Of a stretch of DNA of 5,477 nucleotides, positions 1 to 5,477 are shown piece after piece. The DNA comes from Syntrophomonadaceae bacterium (GTDB lineage: Bacteria > Bacillota_D > Dethiobacteria > DTU022). The stretch lies in assembly GCA_003562605.1 (NCBI GenBank), contig PWUG01000437.1:1-5477 (forward strand), written 5' to 3'. How positions within the stretch are numbered: the first letter of the stretch is position 1; the number at the start of each line of letters is the position of its first letter. The position numbers and the translations under genes are program-made. The notes beneath the pieces were generated by a model. It made no database searches, was not told the origin of the DNA, and worked only from the letters and a program-made list of their open reading frames with translations.

Positions 1-828
1 AACGCTTGGCTTGAACTAAAAGCTCAGGGAGTAGAACCCTTCCCCTTTAACAAGATTAAGAATATGGACTATGAAGAGGGAATGAAGAAGATTGCTGAGA
101 CGATAGCGGCACAGCCAGCAGCAGATAAGTTAGATGAACCACTATCTGTATTAGATGCTCAAAGACTTGGTGTTCCATATGGAACGACACACAGGCAGGC
201 AATGAAGATGGGGTTAATGCCAGGAGGACCGGGAGAACCGGGAAGACATGTGGTCGTGGACGGAACCCCCACAGAGGTCTCTCTTACAACTCAAAGATTA
301 TGGGAGGGGCTAGTAAACCTAAACGACCTTACTGCTGCAGAAAGAAGGGATTTAGACCAAGATATATTAAAACTGGGTATAAACAAAGAATCTCCCCAGC
401 AATGGTTTTCAGATAGAATGAGGGAAATTAGGGGAGAGGAATTAACGGGCAAGGAATTGTCTGACGCATGGAAAAACCTTAGAATTGAAATGGGCGTTGA
501 GGTTAAAGTGATTACAGAGGCAGAAAGGCATCAAATTTTTGTAGATAAAGCTAAAGAATACTTTGGTTTGGGATACGAGAGGGATGATGCAACCCAAAGA
601 ATGGTGGAAACAATCTTACAAACGCCAAGGGGCGGTGGTTACACCCCAACCCAAGCCAGAAAAGGAACAATTGACGACATCCCTCCAGCACTGGCAGAAG
701 AAGTTTTAACTGCGATAAACGAGGTTTATGGACAAGAAGAGAGGGGTCCTGGATTCCTAGAAAAAATGACGCCCTGGTCACCAATTATAGCTGCTTACAG
801 GGCAGGCAAGTGGCTTTTGGGCCGTTAA
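1..828 (+). CDS. Probable phage virion protein, 5' end outside the window
   Basis: I do not recognise a named family. The frame is open from base 1, with no stop and no ATG, GTG or TTG codon before the ATG at 64. The gene therefore probably begins upstream, and the Met at 64 is likely internal; a true start at 64 cannot be excluded, since no clear ribosome site precedes it and the neighbours lack one too. Counting from that Met, residues 26-50 form a Pro-Leu-Ser...LGVPYGTT...QAMKMG motif that I recall, without being able to verify it, from proteins of uncultivated phages. Residues 53-60 are a Pro/Gly linker of collagen-like look. Residues 80-225 are charged and mostly helical, with a Gly-Gly-Tyr-Thr-Pro loop near 191-195. 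The last 27 residues form an amphipathic tail with two Trp. There is no signal peptide in the visible part and no catalytic motif. It ends in TAA 14 bases before the large gene, so the two are probably co-transcribed. A structural role is inferred from position only. Confidence 0.75.
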   Translation, partial: NAWLELKAQGVEPFPFNKIKNMDYEEGMKKIAETIAAQPAADKLDEPLSVLDAQRLGVPYGTTHRQAMKMGLMPGGPGEPGRHVVVDGTPTEVSLTTQRLWEGLVNLNDLTAAERRDLDQDILKLGINKESPQQWFSDRMREIRGEELTGKELSDAWKNLRIEMGVEVKVITEAERHQIFVDKAKEYFGLGYERDDATQRMVETILQTPRGGGYTPTQARKGTIDDIPPALAEEVLTAINEVYGQEERGPGFLEKMTPWSPIIAAYRAGKWLLGR

Positions 829-842
829 AGTTTGAATAACTT
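829..842 (+). promoter_or_regulatory. Start region of the large gene, without Shine-Dalgarno
   Basis: This 14-base spacer is A/T-rich and has no GGAG-type element. An in-frame TAA at 837-839 fixes the start: the only codon between it and the ATG at 843 is CTT, so 843 is the most upstream start possible. The ATG is preceded by AATAAC and two T. Translation may depend on reinitiation after the upstream stop at 826-828, or on an A/T-rich leader. Confidence 0.5.
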
Positions 843-3800
843 ATGAATATATTCCAAAAAATATTGGGCGAACAAAAAGATAGCCCAGAGGGGTTGTTTT
901 CTGATATCCAAAAACCTACTAATATTTTCCAAAGGATTATACGGGAAAGAACTGAAGAATCTGGAATAATAGACCTTGAAAGAATGGGAATTAACCCAAA
1001 CCTAAAGTGGGAAGCTCCCCCAGAAAGAACTCGAACCCAAAGGTTTTTAGATACGGCAAAAGAAAGAATCTGGGAACCAATAGCCGAAACCTTTACCAAA
1101 AGAACGGCAGACGAAAGGGACTATTTAAACTTTACCCAAAAACTAAGAAAAGATGCCCTAGATAATATTGAACACAGAATAAAAAGAATAGAAACCCTTG
1201 ATTCGCTTTTAGTTGATTATGAAGAAAGAGAAGATTGGGAAAACTATAATAGGCTTGTTCCTGATTATAATGAGTTGGCTAATCAAATAGGAAGAGATAT
1301 AAAGATACTTTCTGGACCAACCCCGGGTTTAATGTTAAGGGGACCGTTTTCTGACGAACATGAAATAATGCCCTATGCGGGCACGTCTTTGGTTGGAGTT
1401 TCTACTATACCAGGAAGAATTGCTGCTAGGGTTTTAGAGGGAATAACGGGCTGGGGAGCTGGAATTGGCAAATCTGCTGTAGACATTAAGAGAGATATTT
1501 TTGGGCAAGAGAAAACCGAGTGGTATATTCCGGGAGTAGGAGAAATTAAGAGTTATCAGGACAGCCATGGCGATTATGTAAAATGGGCAAAAGAAGAACA
1601 AAATATGACGGACTGGGATGCCAAAGCTTTTGCCGTCTGTGTAACCACGGTAAATATAGCCTGGGACGCCGCTATTATTACAAGCCTATCAAGTAGAGCG
1701 ATATATGCTACCTTATCAAAAATGGGATATGACCCAAGAGTGGCGAGAATAATGAAAACCTATGGCTTAAGCACCACAATGACGCAGAAACAAATGGACG
1801 CCAAAGTTAAAATGTTGTGGAATGACGCCATCAAAAAGGGAAACTTGTCAGCCGCCCAGCTTATAAAATCAGATATGCTTTATTTGGCTTCTAAAAATAA
1901 AGCTATCGCATATCCCGTAAGAGACATAATGAAAGCGTCTACCAGGGAACAAATCGGCAAGGGGACATTCAAAACCAATTATTATTATATGCCAGGAGAT
2001 ACAACAATATACGTAAGTCCGTCTCCGGCACCCCATCAAACATTTATACCTGGCCCCAGATTTCAGCAATTTATAAACCTCGTTGATTATTTTAATGTCC
2101 CCCTTAATAAAATAAAGCTGAAGTATTTGCAGAACAACTATGTTATGGGAGATTTTCTTCCCTCTGGATTACAAACATATTATGCTGGTTTAGACCCAGG
2201 AGAAGCAGCAAGGATTGTCGGTAGCCACATTATGAATAAGGCAGCTACCGCTAATAATTTAGCCGCCTTTAAGCAATCCCTAACTAAAACCGAGATGAGT
2301 AAGGTTGTTCAGTCTGGCATAGCCGCAGGGGTGCTTTTTGAGTCGGTTAAGGGAGCAAAAGACCTCGTTATTTCTCCCCAATTAGAGGGGTTGGCAGACA
2401 AGGCCAGGGGGAACAGAACCGTTCAGGAGTTTTCAAAATCCTTAACAGACGCCGAAAAAGACATAATAGACCCCACATTATTAAAAAGGCAGGATGTTAT
2501 AAATAACTTTTATGCCGCGGCCACAAAGGGCGTAGACCCTATTTCCGTTCCTCAAGTAACCCCGCCAACGGTTAATGAGGTTTTAGATATTAAACCTGCT
2601 CCATTTATAACAAAGCGGGAAACCACACTATTAAAAGAAAGGTTTAGAAATATAGCAAGAGGGGCAAGGGAAGCAACGATTACAACGAGGGCAGAAATAC
2701 AAAAAGCCCAAGCTGAATTGGTAGACATACTAAAAACTGCGAAAGTTCCCAAAGAAGAGTTGGGGTGGTTTACTGGTACATTCCAACAAATAGGTTCTAG
2801 AGATGCCTTGTTAAAAAAAATACCAGAAATTCAAGCCAGAATAGATAGGCTGGAAAACGCAAGACTATCTAGGAGCTATGACGCCCAAATAACAAAAGAG
2901 CTTTCCAAAACAGAACCCAGAAGAGTGGGGTTAAGGCGACCCTCTAAATACGACATAGAAACAGACAGGTTTTTCACTGAAATTAGAGGCTATAACAGAA
3001 TGACCAAAGAACAAGCCGCAGCCAGAATTCAAGAATTGGGAGAGCCTTTAACAGAATTAGACAGGTCAAGAATAAGGTTTCTAGAATACAGGGCAATGGG
3101 GGCAGAAGCGTCCCCAGAGCTTAAAAGGGTTGCCCTGCAAGACATGCAAAGATTAAGAATCAATGCCGAGGCGGCAAAAGATTTCCAAGAATTCAAACGT
3201 CTGTCTGACAGGCAAAACTTAATTGATGAAGCATTAAAGGGAACAGCTACCAGGATTGGCGGAACAGAAGGACAGAATGTTATCCAAAGGGTTTTTACAG
3301 AACGAATTTATGGCACAATAAGAAACGGCTATATTAGGGGGGTGGCAAACCTTTACTCTACAATGAACGGGGTGTTTGGCAAGGAATTTGCTGATAAGTT
3401 TGACCCCACGCTTGCCGTAAACAGAAGCGACACAGCAATATACTTTTCTAATAAGGGGGTTAAAGAAGAAATTGGCAAGGCACTGGGAACCAGAAATGGC
3501 TATCAGTTTATAAACAAACTTCACGACAATTCTAAAGAAGAAATAGCGGCTACGCTTCTTACTGAAGAGAAGATTAAGTTAAGCAAGAACCAGCTTTTAG
3601 ACATTTATAATAGTGTAAAAAACCCCCTGGGAAAAGAAAGATATCACAACTTTTTCGGAAAAGCTGAAACAAACAGGTTAATGGGGTTGCTTTCTCCTAA
3701 AGAAAAAAGAGCTGCAGACATAGCTCAAGAAGCTGTCCAAGGCTACAGACCAGTTTATAACGAATACCATATCTATAAATTCAACAGAGATATGGGCATT

Positions 3801-5360
3801 CAAGAAAACTACTGGCCCTTAACATCTGAGAGAGAGTTAGAGATTTTTGACGAGATAAAGATGCAGAGCAACCTTCCCAGTGCCCTAAAGCAGAGGTCAG
3901 ATTATGCCAAGATAAAACCCGCCCCTAAAGATTTTTACCAGAAGATGGTCAAACACATAGAAACCGGAGAGCATGTCAGGCATGTCAGTAGGAGACACGA
4001 TGAGCTAATAAATATTTTTACAGACGGCAGGGTCAAAAGAGCTATTGAGGCTAAGTTCGGAGATGGGGTTTATAAAGACCTAATGTTCCACACAGAAAAC
4101 CTGTCCCTTAGTAAATACACGGAAAGATTAGATGCTATCAGCGGACTATTTAACACTATGGTAGATAATTGGGTTAAGGCCAAAGTTGCTATCCCGCTAT
4201 CTATTATGCCAAAACAGCTAGGTTCTTTTACAAACTATGCATCTGTAATGCCGTCAGGTGTTTTTATAACAGATTTTACTTATGGATTAGCACATCCCAG
4301 AAAAGTGTTTGATTATATGTGGAGTAACAACCCCTTTTTAGCTGCAAGGTTTGCTAGGGGTTATTCAGAGGCAATTAAAGACGCACTAAAGGGCTCCCAA
4401 CTGCTTAAATCGGGATTAAAAGAAAGATGGGATAGAGGATTAACCATGGCAGTAAGGGCTGGAGACATAGGTGCTATTGTTTATGGAGGATATCCGTTCT
4501 TTAAATATCATTATGAAACAGCTATTCAACAAGGATTAAGCCACCCAGAAGCACTATCAAAGGCAAGAGATGTTTTTGAGGTAGAAACCTTAAGAGCCCA
4601 ACAGGCAGGAATTGACGTAAGTCTTTCAAGGGTTCAACAAAAAAGAGACCCGTTTTTCAGGGCATTCTTCAGGTTTAAAAACACTATATCTCAGTATATG
4701 CGAAAGATGGGAGATGCAACCCTCCAATATGCCCACGGAGAAATACCGCTTCCTCAATACACAAAACTGATGACTAATTATGGTTTAATACAGACGATTA
4801 TTTATATGACCATCGGAACCATGGTTGGTATGGGAATATACAATCTGGGCAGAAAGATGCGGGGAAAAGATACAGAATGGGATATGCAAAAGCTGTTTGA
4901 TAATATTTTACAACACATGGTCACTATGCCTTTCCAGGTAATACCGATAGTAGACATGATGGCCACTTATGCTTACAGACGAATGAGAGGACAACCAACA
5001 TGGAAACCATTACAAATGCCCATCGTGGATGATTATATAGAGGGAATAGGGAAAATGACCCAAGACGAACCAACCTTTCAAGACTTCTTAGAGGGAGCCG
5101 GGGTTCCAATGGCAGAAACGCTTACGGGGTTTCCGGCTGAAACGATTTTAAGATACTACCGAACCTTAACAGAAGATGTAGACGACACCACAAGCCTGCC
5201 AGCCCCAAGAGAAAAATCAAAGGGTGAGATGGACGATTTTGACAGGCTTTTAATGGAAGAGCTGGGAGGAAACGAACAGACAGAAGACCCATTCCAACAA
5301 CTCTTTTCTCCCCCCAAAGAAAAAAAAGAGATTGATACCTTTGAACAATTATTTCAATAA
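843..5360 (+). CDS. Giant phage internal-virion / polyvalent-type protein (1505 aa)
   Basis: This is probably a capsid-internal protein ejected with the genome, or a related 'polyvalent' phage protein; that is inference from sequence pattern. Residues 1-36 and 1464-1505 carry repeated Phe-x-x-hydrophobic motifs. Residues 177-211 are Gly/Ala-rich and hydrophobic, followed by an Ile-Pro-Gly-Val-Gly-Glu-Ile turn and a second hydrophobic helix at 262-282. A Pro-rich linker lies at 564-590. Residues 598-796 are highly charged and helical, probably coiled coil. Residues 913-1375 resemble the conserved core of large phage proteins: LSKNQLLDIY (913-922), NYWPL (989-993), a His-rich GEHVRHVSRRH (1042-1052), NWVKAKVAIPLSIMPKQL (1109-1126), the Asp1208...Glu1236-Ala1237...Gln1253-Gln1254...Gln1265-Gln1266 series, and Phe/Arg-rich 1271-1278. 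A possible membrane segment is 1313-1335. There is no signal peptide, no visible protease, lysozyme, kinase or polymerase motif, and no sign of frameshift. Alternatives are a conjugative-element polyvalent protein or a tail-tube-associated protein. I am sure of the gene and moderately sure of the class. Confidence 0.9.
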   Translation: MNIFQKILGEQKDSPEGLFSDIQKPTNIFQRIIRERTEESGIIDLERMGINPNLKWEAPPERTRTQRFLDTAKERIWEPIAETFTKRTADERDYLNFTQKLRKDALDNIEHRIKRIETLDSLLVDYEEREDWENYNRLVPDYNELANQIGRDIKILSGPTPGLMLRGPFSDEHEIMPYAGTSLVGVSTIPGRIAARVLEGITGWGAGIGKSAVDIKRDIFGQEKTEWYIPGVGEIKSYQDSHGDYVKWAKEEQNMTDWDAKAFAVCVTTVNIAWDAAIITSLSSRAIYATLSKMGYDPRVARIMKTYGLSTTMTQKQMDAKVKMLWNDAIKKGNLSAAQLIKSDMLYLASKNKAIAYPVRDIMKASTREQIGKGTFKTNYYYMPGDTTIYVSPSPAPHQTFIPGPRFQQFINLVDYFNVPLNKIKLKYLQNNYVMGDFLPSGLQTYYAGLDPGEAARIVGSHIMNKAATANNLAAFKQSLTKTEMSKVVQSGIAAGVLFESVKGAKDLVISPQLEGLADKARGNRTVQEFSKSLTDAEKDIIDPTLLKRQDVINNFYAAATKGVDPISVPQVTPPTVNEVLDIKPAPFITKRETTLLKERFRNIARGAREATITTRAEIQKAQAELVDILKTAKVPKEELGWFTGTFQQIGSRDALLKKIPEIQARIDRLENARLSRSYDAQITKELSKTEPRRVGLRRPSKYDIETDRFFTEIRGYNRMTKEQAAARIQELGEPLTELDRSRIRFLEYRAMGAEASPELKRVALQDMQRLRINAEAAKDFQEFKRLSDRQNLIDEALKGTATRIGGTEGQNVIQRVFTERIYGTIRNGYIRGVANLYSTMNGVFGKEFADKFDPTLAVNRSDTAIYFSNKGVKEEIGKALGTRNGYQFINKLHDNSKEEIAATLLTEEKIKLSKNQLLDIYNSVKNPLGKERYHNFFGKAETNRLMGLLSPKEKRAADIAQEAVQGYRPVYNEYHIYKFNRDMGIQENYWPLTSERELEIFDEIKMQSNLPSALKQRSDYAKIKPAPKDFYQKMVKHIETGEHVRHVSRRHDELINIFTDGRVKRAIEAKFGDGVYKDLMFHTENLSLSKYTERLDAISGLFNTMVDNWVKAKVAIPLSIMPKQLGSFTNYASVMPSGVFITDFTYGLAHPRKVFDYMWSNNPFLAARFARGYSEAIKDALKGSQLLKSGLKERWDRGLTMAVRAGDIGAIVYGGYPFFKYHYETAIQQGLSHPEALSKARDVFEVETLRAQQAGIDVSLSRVQQKRDPFFRAFFRFKNTISQYMRKMGDATLQYAHGEIPLPQYTKLMTNYGLIQTIIYMTIGTMVGMGIYNLGRKMRGKDTEWDMQKLFDNILQHMVTMPFQVIPIVDMMATYAYRRMRGQPTWKPLQMPIVDDYIEGIGKMTQDEPTFQDFLEGAGVPMAETLTGFPAETILRYYRTLTEDVDDTTSLPAPREKSKGEMDDFDRLLMEELGGNEQTEDPFQQLFSPPKEKKEIDTFEQLFQ
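846..950 (+). other. N-terminal cluster of Phe-x-x-hydrophobic motifs in the large protein
   Basis: Residues 2-36 of the large protein contain NIFQKIL (2-8), GLFSDI (17-22) and NIFQRII (27-33), joined by short charged or Pro-containing linkers. The first and third copies differ only by Lys/Arg and Leu/Ile changes. They look like short docking peptides in a disordered tail. Some phage virion proteins, as I recall, carry Asn-Pro-Phe-Asp-x-Phe repeats at their ends, and this may be an analogous arrangement. Confidence 0.6.
3971..3988 (+). repeat. Perfect 9-bp tandem duplication inside the large gene
   Basis: The nonamer GCATGTCAG occurs twice back to back (3971-3979 and 3980-3988). It lies in frame and produces His-Val-Arg-His-Val-Ser (residues 1044-1049). 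Identical third-codon positions make a recent slippage duplication plausible. Confidence 0.85.
4779..4847 (+). other. Possible membrane segment near the C-terminus of the large protein
   Basis: Residues 1313-1335 are rich in Ile, Met, Gly, Thr, Val and Tyr, with one Gln and one Asn and no charged residue. They are followed by a basic stretch (Arg-Lys-Met-Arg-Gly-Lys). The length, about 23 residues, suits one transmembrane helix or a membrane-inserting helix. A second, shorter hydrophobic stretch at 1359-1375 contains Pro and Asp and is less likely to span a membrane. Confidence 0.45.
5232..5357 (+). other. C-terminal cluster of Phe-x-x-hydrophobic motifs in the large protein
   Basis: Residues 1464-1505 are acidic and probably disordered. 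They hold DDFDRLL (1464-1470), DPFQQLF (1482-1488) and DTFEQLF (1498-1504), so each copy is Asp, any residue, Phe, two polar residues, then two hydrophobics, with 18- and 16-residue spacing. The last copy ends one residue before the stop. The arrangement mirrors the N-terminal cluster and suggests multivalent binding to one partner, such as a capsid, portal or core protein. Confidence 0.65.
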
Positions 5361-5362
5361 CC
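5341..5362 (+). promoter_or_regulatory. Coupled start region of the third gene, without Shine-Dalgarno
   Basis: The last codons of the large gene serve as the leader of the third gene. The sequence is A/T-rich and has no purine-rich ribosome site. AATAAC (5356-5361), which contains the TAA stop, sits one base before the ATG; the same hexamer lies two bases before the ATG of the large gene. Confidence 0.4.
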
Positions 5363-5477
5363 ATGAAAAAACCCACCTACCAAAACGGAATACAAGACAT
5401 TCAAATAGTCCGCCTTGAAGAACAGCTCAAAGCGTCAGACGAAGCCAAAGAAGTTGCCTATAAAGAAATGCAAAGAC
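5363..5477 (+). CDS. Hypothetical protein, 3' end outside the window
   Basis: Only the first 38 codons are visible. The ATG at 5363 lies two bases after the TAA of the large gene. An in-frame TGA at 5342-5344 limits any upstream extension, and no ATG, GTG or TTG lies between. The start MKKPTYQNGIQDIQIVRLEE leads into a charged, Ala-containing stretch with alternating Glu and Lys, which looks like the beginning of a coiled coil. There is no signal peptide or membrane segment in what is visible, and no family is recognisable. The 2-base spacing and the lack of a Shine-Dalgarno sequence point to translation coupled to the large gene, hence probably another virion or late gene. Confidence 0.65.
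   Translation, partial: MKKPTYQNGIQDIQIVRLEEQLKASDEAKEVAYKEMQR

Larger units (their letters stand above)
3579..4967 (+). other. Conserved core resembling large polyvalent / internal virion phage proteins
   Basis: This segment codes for residues 913-1375. It begins with a Leu-Ser-x-Asn-x-Leu-Leu-x-x-Tyr helix, then a 'Leu-Ser-Pro-Lys-Glu-Lys' stretch (near 950) leading to a Tyr-Trp-Pro element (990-992). The His-rich helix, the 'Asp-Gly-Arg-Val-Lys-Arg-Ala-Ile' helix, and the long hydrophobic/Gln-rich helices of 1109-1286 follow in order. This order of elements is familiar from very long phage proteins placed among virion genes, but I cannot assign a specific domain number from sequence alone. 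Confidence 0.55.

Noticed and set aside
217..249. Pro/Gly-rich stretch as a collagen-like tail-fibre domain
   Set aside because: Only about three Gly-x-y triplets are present, so it is better read as a linker.
551..1099. Open frames on the minus strand (551-784 and 785-1099), plus others opposite the large gene
   Set aside because: They are short, lie wholly or mostly opposite strong plus-strand genes, and have Ser/Leu/Phe-rich composition typical of antisense shadows.
1452..1475. Gly-rich GAGIGKS stretch resembling a P-loop in the large protein
   Set aside because: The position that must be Gly in GxxxxGK[ST] is Trp204, the surroundings are hydrophobic and Gly/Ala-rich, and no Walker B partner is evident.
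2811..2822. Slippery TTAAAAAAAA within the large gene
   Set aside because: The reading frame continues for over 840 codons with consistent protein character, and I see no downstream stem or conserved out-of-frame product.
5301..5330. CTCTTTT / AAAAGAG inverted repeat as a terminator
   Set aside because: The stem is only 7 weak pairs around a long loop, lies inside the coding region, and is not followed by a T tract.
5301..5335. A8 run (5320-5327) as a possible frameshift site fusing the large gene to the third gene
   Set aside because: The -1 frame is the frame of the third gene but meets TGA at 5333-5335 at once; the +1 frame does not lead into that gene.

Overview
The window looks like part of the late (virion) gene block of a tailed phage or a provirus from an uncultivated host. 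All three genes lie on the plus strand with almost no space between them: the end of one gene (1-828), one very large gene (843-5360, 1505 residues) and the first 38 codons of a third (5363 onward). I see no tRNA, rRNA, CRISPR array, insertion sequence, integrase, attachment site or convincing terminator. No non-coding stretch is longer than 14 bases.

The large protein is the centre of the window. Its region 913-1375 follows a pattern I know from giant phage proteins that carry 'polyvalent' or internal-virion modules. These are mostly helical proteins packaged in the capsid and thought to enter the cell with the DNA. The middle is a highly charged helical region, and the N-terminal third has glycine- and alanine-rich, possibly membrane-active stretches. 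Short Phe-x-x-hydrophobic motifs recur at both extreme ends, which suggests docking peptides. I cannot see a catalytic domain in it. The preceding protein carries a short motif around 'LGVPYGTT' and ends in an amphipathic, Trp-containing tail; it is probably another virion protein. The third gene starts as a charged, probably coiled-coil protein of unknown role.

Host clues are indirect. Base composition is moderately AT-rich with purines favoured on the coding strand. Arginine is coded almost only by AGA/AGG, and ATA is common for isoleucine. Neither visible gene junction has a Shine-Dalgarno sequence. The standard code with TAA stops is used at both visible gene ends. Most strikingly, the palindrome GATC does not occur at all in 5477 bases although GAT is common, which suggests selection by a GATC-directed restriction system. 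I cannot name the host. The likely working picture is a co-transcribed, translationally coupled set of virion genes whose largest product is an ejected or internal capsid protein.
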